From the NCBI RefSeq assembly GCF_003721565.1, contig NZ_RJJE01000017.1, positions 608,636-672,635 of the forward strand: 64,000 bases of DNA, written 5' to 3'. The DNA comes from Rufibacter immobilis (lineage in GTDB: Bacteria > Bacteroidota > Bacteroidia > Cytophagales > Hymenobacteraceae). Of this stretch, positions 15,957 to 26,100 are shown one piece after another. Position 1 is the first letter of the stretch; the number at the start of each line of letters is the position of its first letter. The notes under the pieces are model-generated. The model did no database searches, was not told where the DNA came from, and was given only the letters and a program-made list of their open reading frames with translations. The translations under genes were made by a program, and so were the position numbers.

Positions 15957-17465
15957 TTACCGTTGTACCGGTTGCGGCTCCTGTAGTTGCAGAACCCGGC
16001 TGGTGTAGGCTCTGGTTTCTTCGCAGAGCTGCGGGTCTTTGGCCAAAGACTGCCCGTAAGTAGGGATCATCTGCTTGATTTTCTCCTGCCAGGCCGGCGA
16101 GGCGGCTTTGTCTGGGAAGCAGGTGTGGATCAGGCTCAGCATGATAGACACTGCCGTAGACGCTCCCGGAGAAGCGCCCAGTAAAGCCGCTATGGAACCA
16201 TCAGCGGCGCTTACCACCTCAGTCCCGAATTCCAGTACGCCGCCGCGTTTAGGGTCTTTTTTGATGACCTGCACGCGCTGTCCGGCAATTTCCAGTTCCC
16301 AATCTTTGGGGTTGGCGGTAGGCACGTACTCCCGCAAGGCCGCCATCCGGTCTTCAGACGACTGCATTACCTGGTTAATAAGGTATCTGGTCAAGGGAAT
16401 ATTGGTGTAACCGGCTGCCAGCATGGGGCGCAGGTTGTTCACCTTAATGGACAAGGGGAGGTCAAAGAACGAGCCTTTCTTCAGGAATTTAGTAGTAAAA
16501 CCGGCGTATGGGCCAAAAAGCAGAGCTTTCTGTCCGTTGATCACGCGCGTATCTAAGTGGGGAACAGACATAGGTGGAGAGCCAACCGCTGCTTTCCCGT
16601 ACACTTTGGCCTGGTGCTGGGCGATAACGTCTGGGTTGGTACACTTGAGCCACTGTCCGCTCACCGGGAAGCCGCCAAAACCTTTGCCTTCGGGAATTCC
16701 TGAGGCCAGCAACAGCGGCAATGAACCTCCGCCAGCGCCAATGAACACAAATTTAGCTTTGGCCCTACGCTTCTGGCCCGTAGTTAAGTCTTTGATGCGC
16801 ACGCGCCACAGCTTGTCTTCTTTGTGGCGGAAAGAGCGCACTTCATGGTTCAGGTACATTTTCACGCCGCCCATGCTCTCCAGGTACTGGAGCAGTTTAC
16901 GTGTAAGGCATCCGAAGTTCACATCGGTACCCACTTCCATGCGGGTAGCGGCCAGGGGAACTGAGGTATCGCGGCCATTCATAATGAGCGGCATCCATTC
17001 AGACAGCTGGTCCAGGTTTTCTGAGTATTGCATACCCTGGAACAGGGGAGAGGTGCTCATCTTCTCGAAGCGCTTCTTCAGGAAAGATACATTTTTATCG
17101 CCCCACACAAAGCTCATGTGCGGCACGCTTCTGATAAACTCTTTGGGGTCTTGGAGAATGCCCTGCTCTACCAGGAAAGCCCAGAACTGACGGGACTGCT
17201 CAAACCATTCGGCAATCACATCGGCCTTGGAAATGTCAATGGAACCGTCTGGTTTCTCAGGGGTATAGTTCAACTCACAGAAAGCGGAGTGGCCGGTGCC
17301 AGCGTTGTTCCAGGCGTCAGAACTCTCGGCGGCCACTTTGTCTAAGCGTTCGTATATTTCTATGGTCAGATTTGGTTGCAGCTGCTTCAGCATCACGCCC
17401 AGGGTGGCGCTCATAATGCCCGCGCCAATCAACACAACATCTGGTTCGGTTACTATTTTGTCCAT
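15957..17465 (-). CDS. mqo: Malate:quinone oxidoreductase
   Basis: 502 residues, the usual Mqo length. The N-terminus [20 protein letters not shown] is the dinucleotide-binding GxGxxS motif for FAD. Family stretches include [52 protein letters not shown] and [18 protein letters not shown] near the C-terminus. Mqo is a peripheral membrane flavoprotein oxidising malate to oxaloacetate and passing electrons to quinone, in place of or alongside soluble malate dehydrogenase. The gene is monocistronic with its own terminator. Confidence 0.97.
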   Translation of the reverse strand: MDKIVTEPDVVLIGAGIMSATLGVMLKQLQPNLTIEIYERLDKVAAESSDAWNNAGTGHSAFCELNYTPEKPDGSIDISKADVIAEWFEQSRQFWAFLVEQGILQDPKEFIRSVPHMSFVWGDKNVSFLKKRFEKMSTSPLFQGMQYSENLDQLSEWMPLIMNGRDTSVPLAATRMEVGTDVNFGCLTRKLLQYLESMGGVKMYLNHEVRSFRHKEDKLWRVRIKDLTTGQKRRAKAKFVFIGAGGGSLPLLLASGIPEGKGFGGFPVSGQWLKCTNPDVIAQHQAKVYGKAAVGSPPMSVPHLDTRVINGQKALLFGPYAGFTTKFLKKGSFFDLPLSIKVNNLRPMLAAGYTNIPLTRYLINQVMQSSEDRMAALREYVPTANPKDWELEIAGQRVQVIKKDPKRGGVLEFGTEVVSAADGSIAALLGASPGASTAVSIMLSLIHTCFPDKAASPAWQEKIKQMIPTYGQSLAKDPQLCEETRAYTSRVLQLQEPQPVQR

Positions 17466-17543
17466 GGTTTCCTTTTAAATACTCTCCTAGGATACGAATA
17501 AACTATCAGAAAGTGTTTTGCCAAAGTAATCTGGTATATAAAA

Positions 17544-17573
17544 CAAAAAGCCAATGCAACTGCATTGGCTCTT
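17544..17573 (-). terminator. Terminator of the T9SS cargo gene
   Basis: On the minus strand AGCCAATGCAGTTGCATTGGCT forms a strong hairpin followed by TTTTTGTTTT. Confidence 0.85.
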
Positions 17574-17593
17574 TGGTATAACCTCAAAAGTAA

Positions 17594-19678
17594 TTAATTG
17601 TTTTTCACTAGTTTGTGCATAGTTACCTCTTTGCCCTGGTATACTTTCAGAAAGTAGATACCCGCCGGAGACTGTTGCAGAAGATCCAACTCTATTTTCT
17701 GCTTTCCGGCTTGGCCCTGAACCGATTTACTCTGCAGCGTTCTGCCCGTCTTGTCAAGCAGCACTAGGTTTACTTCGCCCGCGCTAGCCAACTCTACATC
17801 CAGAACAACCGGTCGGCTGGGAATAACCGGGTTAGGGTACACAGCGGTTACATTTACTCTCTGCATTTTCTGGATGCTTGGAGCCGCTTTTACGGTAATC
17901 ATTTTAGAATACTCATACGCTCCGTCAAAATCTACTTGCTTTAAGCGGTAGTAAGTAGTGCCTGCTACGGGCTGCTGATCCAGGAAGGTGTAGCTAAGGG
18001 CCACTTGGCTGTTTCCGTTACCTTTCACCTGGCCAATTTGAGTGAACTCATGGCCATTGGTGCTGCGCTCAATAGTAAAGTAATCATTGTTTTTCTCAGA
18101 GGCGGTGCTCCAGGTCAGTTTAACAGCATTGTTCGCAAAGTTTCCGTTGAAAGAGGTCAATTCTACGGGTAAAGGGTTTGCGTTGCCGCACTCAGTTATT
18201 ATGACGTGCTTTGACGCAGAATTGCTGCCGCAATTATTATAACCTGTTACTGTGATTGTTTGTGGAACTCCTAATTGACTTTCTTCAAATGCGGCAAATA
18301 CTGTGATAGTTCCTGTTCCTTCTCCTTCAACTAAGGTGATACCTTCAGGCAAAGTAAATATATAGGTTGTATTTGGTTGTGGATTGGTAACCTTATAGGT
18401 GATTAATTCATCAGAAATGTTACAAATTTCTGACGGACCAGTTATGGCCACAGTTGGTTTCTCGCAAGAAGGAGTAGTAGGGCAGTATGAGGTTAACTCA
18501 TTATCAGTGAGAATAAATTGTAATGTAGTAGCAAAAGAACCTTGGTTCCTACTAGACTTAGTACCCATGATATAGAACATACCATTTCCAGTTACTAAAC
18601 CTTCATTGTCAATGAAGTTGTTTCTAATTTTAATATATCCATTATTGATGAGTGATGATTGGTTGTTTTTATTTACAAAGTTCTCAGCTTCAATGTATGC
18701 ACATGGATGGTTGACGATTTTACCACTACTTACGTTTTCAATGTTTTCTTTGCAGTATACTTTACCCCAGTTCTCAATGGTGCTTATAGCGTTTTGGTAA
18801 ATTTTCTTCGTGTTGATTACCCCATAATTATGTAGCAGATTCATGCTGTTGCCGCTTGCAAAATTAATCCCACCCTTCATAGTGACTTTACCGTAGTTGT
18901 AAGCTGCTCCTCTATTAAGGTTCAACGCCTCATTTACCGTAGATTGCATTACTACATTACCATAATTGCGGACAACCGTTCCTTCGTTTAGATGTACCTG
19001 ATTTTGAAACGTAAGCACACCGTTAGTTAAGTTCTTAATCTCAGAATTCACTAATGCTACACTATTATTTGTGAAAGTGAAGTTGCCATTGTTCTCTATC
19101 AGGGTATTTTTTGCTTGTTCACTGCTGGTAATGGATGCAAAACCATTATTGATAAATATGGCTTTACCAGAAAGATCCCTACCAAAAACTACATTACCTA
19201 ATTCAACTTCGCCTTCATTTATTAGATTAGAGCCGTTATTATGTATGGTTAATTTTGATGAACCTTTTAAAACTGCTCCTTCCTCTATAAGAATCTGCCG
19301 AGCAATTGAAGTGTTATTACTCTGGTTACCTAATTCAAAATTAATATTAAGCACTACTGTATGCCCAGAACGAATCACAAATTTAGTAATCTGTGTCCCC
19401 CTATTATTGTTGTTGTATTCATTGCTGCCTGGAGCTATGTTTTCACCCCATACAGCACCCTCATTGAAATTCCCTGACTTTTGTGAGTAATAGGTAACCC
19501 CAGTTACCTGTGCCTGTGCCGGTTCTGCCACCAGCAGCAGGTGGAACAAGACAGTTAGAAGTAAGCAAGATCTTTTTGGATTCTTAATTAAACCGATTCC
19601 AATAAAATTTAGAACTCTGTAGAAGTTAGGATGTGAAGAGCCAGTAAAGAAAGAGGGGACGTAAAGATTTGGTTTCAT
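17594..19678 (-). CDS. Secreted protein with T9SS type A sorting domain
   Basis: 694 residues from the ATG at 19676-19678; 27 more codons are open upstream. A long basic N-terminus precedes the hydrophobic signal CLLLTVLFHLLLVAEPAQAQ. Residues roughly 60-390 are a series of short Asn-rich beta strands (for example NNGNFTFTNNSVALVNSEIKNLTNGVLTFQN), resembling a right-handed beta-helix. An Ig/PKD-like segment follows (CEKPTVAITGPSEIC), then the common Bacteroidota module LPVELTSFNGNF...VKLTWSTASEKNNDYFTIERS. The C-terminal ~80 residues (TAVYPNPV...GIYFLKVYQG...HKLVKNN) are the type IX secretion sorting domain. It should be exported and anchored on or released from the cell surface; the ligand is unknown. 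Confidence 0.9.
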   Translation of the reverse strand: MKPNLYVPSFFTGSSHPNFYRVLNFIGIGLIKNPKRSCLLLTVLFHLLLVAEPAQAQVTGVTYYSQKSGNFNEGAVWGENIAPGSNEYNNNNRGTQITKFVIRSGHTVVLNINFELGNQSNNTSIARQILIEEGAVLKGSSKLTIHNNGSNLINEGEVELGNVVFGRDLSGKAIFINNGFASITSSEQAKNTLIENNGNFTFTNNSVALVNSEIKNLTNGVLTFQNQVHLNEGTVVRNYGNVVMQSTVNEALNLNRGAAYNYGKVTMKGGINFASGNSMNLLHNYGVINTKKIYQNAISTIENWGKVYCKENIENVSSGKIVNHPCAYIEAENFVNKNNQSSLINNGYIKIRNNFIDNEGLVTGNGMFYIMGTKSSRNQGSFATTLQFILTDNELTSYCPTTPSCEKPTVAITGPSEICNISDELITYKVTNPQPNTTYIFTLPEGITLVEGEGTGTITVFAAFEESQLGVPQTITVTGYNNCGSNSASKHVIITECGNANPLPVELTSFNGNFANNAVKLTWSTASEKNNDYFTIERSTNGHEFTQIGQVKGNGNSQVALSYTFLDQQPVAGTTYYRLKQVDFDGAYEYSKMITVKAAPSIQKMQRVNVTAVYPNPVIPSRPVVLDVELASAGEVNLVLLDKTGRTLQSKSVQGQAGKQKIELDLLQQSPAGIYFLKVYQGKEVTMHKLVKNN

Positions 19679-19759
19679 TTGGGAAGAAGTAAAGATACTT
19701 TTGGCTTTTGTAGATGTTTTTTGATGAATAGATAGGAGCAAAGGAAATGGTGTGGCCAT

Positions 19760-20254
19760 TTTAACGACTTTGCACTTAGGTAGAGTTGGTTATAGATATA
19801 CGTTTAAGCTAAACCTATCTCATTAAAAGATAGATTTTTATTGTTTTAGTATCTTATCATCAGGGGGATGTAATGATGCTGCTAAATTACTACATGCATA
19901 TACTCTAAGCAAGAATAAGTTAAATAATTTTTAGTAGGGTGCTTGTGGAAAATAACACCGAAGTATAGGGATTAATTTTAATAGTTAAGTTTTATATATG
20001 TAAAATCATATTATTAGCATGAAAATGGCTTTAAGAGGCATTGAAAAAGTCGTTCCTATTATTGATACAAGCTATAGATTAGCAAGATGGAGCACCTGTG
20101 CAAGAAATTGGCTTAGAAAAATAACAAGTTGTTACTTGTATTAGCTTAAACTAATATAATTTTGGCTTTTGCTGATTGATGTATGGTTTACTGTAGTTAT
20201 CTAGATGATCTACTCATTAGCTAGGGCTAGAGGAGAATACAAGAAGAAGTTAAT
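19760..20254. other. AT-rich intergenic region
   Basis: Roughly 500 AT-rich bases upstream of the T9SS gene. No convincing gene: the longest notable frame is a 41-codon one beginning near 20019 with no family resemblance. A small inverted repeat CTATCT/AGATAG lies near 19816-19835. Confidence 0.4.
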
Positions 20255-20313
20255 CCGTTTCCTGATTAGGGGATGTTTTCCCAAAAGTAACCCCTAACTA
20301 GGTAGTGGAACGG
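20255..20313. repeat. Palindrome-family copy, extended
   Basis: Core GATTAGGGGATGTTTTCCC with mirror AAAAGTAACCCCTAACTA, and an outer pair CCGTT..CC / GG..AACGG. Confidence 0.75.
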
Positions 20314-20436
20314 TTGATGCCTACTACATGCCCTCGGTGCTGGTATGAGATTCCATATCTTGGCTCAGGTAGAGCTGCCGCAGGGAAATTATAGTGATGT
20401 CTTGGGATAGACTTAGATGAATGATTGCTTGATGTT

Positions 20437-20475
20437 GCGTTTAGGGGCTGTTTTTCTGGAATTGGTGTTAAAACA
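20437..20475 (+). repeat. Palindrome-family copy, asymmetric type
   Basis: GCGTTTAGGGGCTGTTTTTC followed by TGGAATTGGTGTTAAAACA, downstream of the broken HAD gene. Confidence 0.65.
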
Positions 20476-20491
20476 GAGTGCTTCTTCAAAT

Positions 20492-20990
20492 TTATAGATC
20501 TTGAGACAGTAGAGCCGCGTTTTGATTTACGTGCATGATCACCCGCTCTTGCCACTGCTTCTCTTCTTCAGAAACCAACAGTGTCAGAAACCAGAACCGC
20601 TCCCCCTCCATTTCCACGCCCTTGGAATCATCCACGTGCAGGTCAATCCCAAAGCCGGGCGGATACTTGGAGAAATTCTTCGCTTCTGCCGCTAACGTAC
20701 GGTTATGCCGCCGTTGGTTGATGATCCCACCCAGCCAGATGCCATACGTCAGGAACAGCCACCTGATATAGCTGGCAGAACGGAAGGAGGTGGTGTAGAT
20801 GAACACCTGGTGCCCCTCGGCCTTCAGCCTCTTCATTAAGGGTACCGTTCCCTGTCTGATTTTCTCTATTCCCAAAATTTTCTGGAACAGGTTCTGCTTT
20901 TGGTTGGGAAGCGCTTGGTGCCAGGGATGAGGGTGTCGTCTAAGTCAAAGGAGATGTCATCAATAAAAGTACGTTTTTGGTTTATTTTTG
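20492..20990 (-). pseudogene. HAD-family hydrolase, frameshifted
   Basis: Two frames together encode a HAD-like phosphatase. The upstream frame reads TFIDDISFDLDDTLIPGTKRFP, containing motif I (DLDDT). The downstream frame continues NQKQNLFQKILGIEKIRQGT and then HQVFIYTTSFRSASYIRWLF (motif II-like) and IDLHVDDSKGVEMEG (motif IV-like). The two join if one base is restored near 20915-20920. No ATG is found for the 5' part; a palindrome-family copy at 20972 abuts it. Either the gene is dead (one-base deletion plus 5' damage) or there is a sequencing error. Downstream initiation at TTG 20873-20875 would lack motif I. Confidence 0.75.
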
Positions 20991-21008
20991 GGAAAGAAGC
21001 GGAAAACG
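20972..21008. repeat. Degenerate palindrome-family copy at the 5' end of the HAD pseudogene
   Basis: CGTTTTTGGTTTATTTTTGG followed by GAAAGAAGCGGAAAACG; it occupies the place where the HAD start codon should be. Confidence 0.5.
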
Positions 21009-21052
21009 CTGGTACTATAGAATTAGCACCAGCGTTTAGTTAAAGGCGTTGT

Positions 21053-22996
21053 TTAATCTTTAATATATCTTTTATCTTTAAGAGAATGCTTAGTGGTCCA
21101 TTCATTTATTTGTTCTACTAAATGAGATTCTATGTCATCATATAAAGTTTCTTCGGGACTGTTTATATTAATAAGTTCATCTAATACCTCCATTACTGAA
21201 TTCTCAACTTCAAGATCAAAATGTACCCTTGACCACATTTCATACAGTTTGTCTTTAGAAGTACTTTCAATTAGCTCTCCAGCGTCGTTGACTTCTAAAG
21301 GTATATGTGCATATTCAAAATATGGTATTGATATCCTATGGATGACCTTTACTCCCTGTGACCTTGAATCTAAGAGTGTTTGATTAATAGTAAGGTTGGC
21401 TGTCCAAGCGTTATTTTTATTTCCGTTGTTATTATATATAGAATCGCAATCATGTAGAACAGTAAAAGGTACCTTAAAGTGTGTTAACATCTTTACTAAA
21501 GAAGGAATAGTATATTTACCTCTTGCTCTAATCAATATTGGTCTGGAGCTGATAGGATATTTTACTGGGTTTTTATTCATTACAGCTTCAAATGCTGCAA
21601 ACTCAGTATCACCTTCTATAATTATCGGGTGCTGCCCAAAAAACATTTCAGCCAAATTTAAATCAAATCTGGTAAGCATTTTTAGATTCTTTATCTCTTC
21701 TTCTGAAAAACTGACTTTGTCCGATATGTAAGTTTTAGGCGAAGGATTATTCTCAGACCTATCAATTCTTACAATTGTCGTGTGCTTTTCTAACGGATTA
21801 ATAAATATTGGAGAATGTGTAGTTAGCATTACTTGCCACGAAGGATCATTTGCTAAAGAGTAAAGATACTTGCTGGCAGCTCTTACAGCATTAGGATGAA
21901 GTGCTATTTCAGGCTCGTCAATCAAAAGCATGTAACTCGGGAGTGCAACATCATCTGTATCATTAATTGATAATGTTTCCGTTTCTCTAAGCAATGAAAT
22001 TTCATTTTCTAATAAGGCAATAGCGTCTTGTTTTTCTTGAATCTTTTGTGCGGTTTTAATTTTACTAATTTCAGAGGTAAGTTTCTTGATAGCTTTTAAT
22101 TTCTCTTCTATCTGCTTGCTCTTAAGCTTTACAAGTTCTTGAGAAGTAGCAAGCTTAGATCTAACCTGCATCATTGCCCAAAATAATGCTCTTTGTGATC
22201 CAGTTCCTTGTTGATTCCAGTCTATTTCATCACATCCTTCCTTAAATTTAAATTTAGAAGCTTTAAGAAGTTCTGCTAAGGGATCAATTTTAATGTCACC
22301 AATTCCTACATTCAAATCAATTGAGAGATTAGGGAAAATTTCATTGTGGGACTTATTTAAATCACCTTTGATTGTTTGAATTAAATTATTGTGCTCATCA
22401 ACTGGGCCTTTGGCTTCTGCTGAAATAGATTTAAGTAGTTTGCTCAAGGCAGAACTTTCATCATTCATTATTCGTTTTAATTGCTCCGCAATAGGCTGAA
22501 TGATGATAGTCAAAAGTGCCTTATGTTCGGTTTCCGGGTTTTCTAATGATCCAATTCTAAACGGCTTTGGTAGTTTACTTGTGAAAACTGTATCTAGGCC
22601 ACTTGCTTTTTCTGTTTCAGAATAAGCTTGTGCTTCCTTGTCCCAAGTTTTCCTCGTTTTTTTGAAATCATCTTTACTCCATTCCCAAATACTCCTGACT
22701 AATTTTAAATCTCCTTCCTCTTCTTTCCAATCATCTGAGATGTTTTTAGTCCCATCAGGGATATGTACCCAGATTTCTACAGAGCTTGGTGATTCATCAG
22801 CTCTTTGACAACGATCTTCTTTCTTAAAGCTAATAGTCCCTACTGCAAGTTCATAAGCCTTAAGTAGAGTAGACTTTCCAGAATTGTTTGCTCCTACAAT
22901 GCATAAAATATTGTCCAAATCAATTGTGAGTCCTTCTGGCCCTATACAACCAATATTGACTACTCGCATTCTTACTAATTTTGATCTTTTTAGCAT
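21053..22996 (-). CDS. OLD-family ATPase/Toprim nuclease
   Basis: 647 residues combining an ABC-type ATPase and a Toprim nuclease, the arrangement of OLD (overcoming lysogenization defect) proteins. Walker A is IVGANNSGKSTLL (~33-45), the signature-like segment is GTGSQRALFWAMM, a coiled coil lies near residues 280-345, Walker B is YMLLIDEPEIALHP (~357), followed by LTTHSPIF. The Toprim part has IIIEGDTEFAAFEAV (Glu ~458) and VLHDCDS (~516). Class 1 OLD proteins act alone; many are linked to phage defence. The gene is much more AT-rich than addA next to it and lies between addB and addA, suggesting horizontal arrival. It resembles GajA of Gabija, but the neighbouring helicase is AddA rather than GajB. 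Confidence 0.88.
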   Translation of the reverse strand: MLKRSKLVRMRVVNIGCIGPEGLTIDLDNILCIVGANNSGKSTLLKAYELAVGTISFKKEDRCQRADESPSSVEIWVHIPDGTKNISDDWKEEEGDLKLVRSIWEWSKDDFKKTRKTWDKEAQAYSETEKASGLDTVFTSKLPKPFRIGSLENPETEHKALLTIIIQPIAEQLKRIMNDESSALSKLLKSISAEAKGPVDEHNNLIQTIKGDLNKSHNEIFPNLSIDLNVGIGDIKIDPLAELLKASKFKFKEGCDEIDWNQQGTGSQRALFWAMMQVRSKLATSQELVKLKSKQIEEKLKAIKKLTSEISKIKTAQKIQEKQDAIALLENEISLLRETETLSINDTDDVALPSYMLLIDEPEIALHPNAVRAASKYLYSLANDPSWQVMLTTHSPIFINPLEKHTTIVRIDRSENNPSPKTYISDKVSFSEEEIKNLKMLTRFDLNLAEMFFGQHPIIIEGDTEFAAFEAVMNKNPVKYPISSRPILIRARGKYTIPSLVKMLTHFKVPFTVLHDCDSIYNNNGNKNNAWTANLTINQTLLDSRSQGVKVIHRISIPYFEYAHIPLEVNDAGELIESTSKDKLYEMWSRVHFDLEVENSVMEVLDELININSPEETLYDDIESHLVEQINEWTTKHSLKDKRYIKD

Positions 22997-23134
22997 ATAT
23001 AATGTTCTTAAGTAATATATAGATTTTATAAATATATGAATTTTGAATACTTAAGTGGGTGAGGTGCTGTGATTTTTCAATAAAGCTCAAGTCTCACTCG
23101 CTGAAACATAAGTATGAATCTTTTAAATAATATT

Positions 23135-26100
23135 TTACCCAGCTACTTCCCCCACAAACTCCCATTCCTCCACGCGCTCCTCTTCAAAATAGTACACCAC
23201 GCACGTAATCCTGCTCATCATCAACTCCCGGAACAGCGCCGCATAAGAATTCAGGTTCTCCACGTATTCCTCCTTGGCAGGTGGTAATTTGTAGTCAATG
23301 AGCGTCACCTCACCGGTCTCCCCGAACACAATGCGGTCTGGTTTGTAGCGGTTGGTGCGTACGTCTAGCACTTCGCGTTCGTTCTCCACGGTCACGGCGC
23401 GGCTGAAGTAGCGCTGCATCTGTGGGTGAGTGAGCACGTGGTCCACCATCTGGGTGAGGGTGGGCAGTTCGCGCTGGGAGATGATGCCCTGGTGCACCAA
23501 CTGCCGAAGGGCTTTGGGCGCGTCATCGGCGTAGGTGATGCGGGCGAGGGCGTAGTGCAGCTTCCGGTTCCAGCGGCGGTGCTCCTGCTGGGTCTCAAAA
23601 TCGAAGACGTTGTTGGCGTGCTGCTTCAGTTTCAGGTTTTGGGCCCAGTCGGCGGAGGTGAACTTGTCCAGCACGTACACGTCTTCAGAAACAGCTTTGT
23701 GGCTCACCGCCTGCGGCGCGCCTTTGGCGAGTTGGTAGCAAAATTGGCCCTCCTGCCAAAGGGCCTTGCTCTCCAGGTATTTGTGCAGCCAGAAACTTAC
23801 GTTCTTCTGCGCGCCGCCTTTCCTGAAATCCTGCGCCTTGCCAATGAGGTAGAGGCGGTCCACGGGGCGGGTGAGGGCTACGTAGAGCATGTTCAGGCTT
23901 TCAATAAACGTCTTTTCCAGCTTCTGGGCGTATTGGTCGGCTAAGGCAGTCTGCTCCAGTTTTTTGTTCAGGTTCACCACGGCCGTGCGCAGCTTTCCGC
24001 CCGCGGCCACACTTTCGGGCAGCGTGCCCCAGAGCAGCGACGAGGTTTGCGGTTCAAGGCTCCAGTCGCAGAAGGGCACAATCACCACGGGGTAGTCCAG
24101 CCCCTTGCTTTTATGAATGCTGGTGATGGTAATGGCGTCGCGGTCTTTAGGCGTGTTAATGCTCAGGTTCTCCTTGTGTAAATCCCAGTACTGTAAGAAG
24201 TTGTTGAGGTTGTTGCTGTACTTGAGTGTGTACTCCAGCACCAGATCCAGGAACCGGAACAGGTATTCGCACTCGTTGTTCTTGTCCAGCAAATCAAACA
24301 CCCGTATCAGCTTCTCGGTGAGCTCATAGATAGAGAGATTCCCGGCATCGCGGTACGCCAAATCAAATCCCTGCTGCTGCAAAAACTGGAAGAATGGGTC
24401 AATGCTCGGCTCCACGGCCAGCGCGGCAATCTTGCCCGTGGTGGCACTATCGGGCAGTTCCTGGTGCACCACTTTATAGACCAGATACAAGGCCTGCGAC
24501 CGCGCCAGACTGTTGGTAGGCTGGTTCAGAATCCGGAAAAAGGCAATAATCAGGTTAATGACCTCCGCGAACTGCAACGAAAGTGAATCCTGCGAGATAA
24601 TGTCGTATTTCTTCTGCTTCAGAAAGTTGGCTACCAGCTTGCTGTTGCGGTTGGTGCGGCTCAGGATAGCAATATCGCGCGGCGCGTAGCCATCGGCCTG
24701 GGCCTGCTGCACCATCTGCAACACCAGCTGCAAGGTGCTTTCCTGGTAGGAGAGGAGATCCTCTTCGGCGTAGCCTTCATATATCTCCTCGGTTTGGCGG
24801 CAGGCATCTAAGTCCACTTTAAATGGCGGCACCTCGTCCTGCGTGAACAGTACCTGCAGATGGGCTTTGCCCGATTCTTTCCCTGCGGGTGATTCCTGCT
24901 GAAACTTATCATCATAAATAGCCTGCAACAGCGGGAACTGCGGATTGCTCTGACTGATGAACCCGAACAGCTCGTTGTTGAACTGGATGATTTCAGGGGC
25001 GCTGCGGTAATTGGTGTTCAGGTTGTCGGGTGAGAGGGTCCAGCGGAGGGTATCATAGCGTGGGGCCACGTTCTCCTCAAAGCGGGAATTCTGGTACAGG
25101 TGGTGCGTCTGGTTGCGGTGCAGGTGCAGAATCTGCTCCATCTCGCCACCGCGCCAGCCGTAGATGGCCTGTTTGGCATCGCCCACCACCATGTTGAAAT
25201 TGTCGCCGGCCAGGGCATTCTCCACCAGCGGCAGCAGGTTGTTCCATTGTAGCACGGAGGTATCCTGAAACTCGTCAATCAAGATATGCTGGTACCGTTC
25301 ACCCAGCCGCTCATAGATAAACGGAATAGGCTCCTGCAGCACAATCTCCGTGATGCGTTTGTTGAACTCCGAGATGTGCACCAGGTTCTTGTCCAGCTTT
25401 ATTTCCTGGATGCAGCGGTCCAGCTCGCTCAGCACGCTCAGCTTGTACAGGTGTGGCAGCATGGCCGAGATGAGGATGTGGTTCTGCGTCTCGCGCTCCT
25501 TCAGGTCCTCAATGCCTCTATAGATTTCGGCTAGCCGAGGTTTGATCTGGTCCAGTGCTACCTTGGCCCCGGTGCTGGCTTTGGCGCTGGCCCACTTGTC
25601 ATCGTTCACGGTTTTGGCGGCGTTGCTGTTGGCGATGGTAATGTCAAAGCCGCTGTTCCATTTTCTGAAGTAGGAGTAGATGCCGTTCTTGCCGTAAGAC
25701 ATTTCCTCTGGCATAATGCCGTGGCGGTCAATCAGGTCACTTGCCTCCTGCGCCAACGTCTGTATCTGCTTTTCTACGTTTACTTTCTGGCTGTACAGCT
25801 CAGAGCGTATCTTCTTGAAATCTTGCAGGGTAAGCTTCCCAATGTCAAGTAAATGTTCATAGGTCTGCTCATTCAGAAGATTGCGGGCGAAGTCGGCGAG
25901 TTCATCAGGCAGCACGTTCCAGCTTTTGCCTTCCTCGGCTTTGTCCAGGGCGTACTGTTGCAGGGTCTCGGCCAGCAGCCGGTTCTCTGCCTGGGTGTTC
26001 ACTTTGTTTAAAAGCAGACTCACGGCGGTACTCAACAGCGTCTGCGCGTCCATGTCCACCTCAAAATTGTGGGGCAGCTTGAGCTCGGTGGTAAAAGCAG

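Noticed and set aside
20019-20144. 41-codon frame in the AT-rich gap
   Set aside because: No family resemblance and no start signal; length is compatible with chance.
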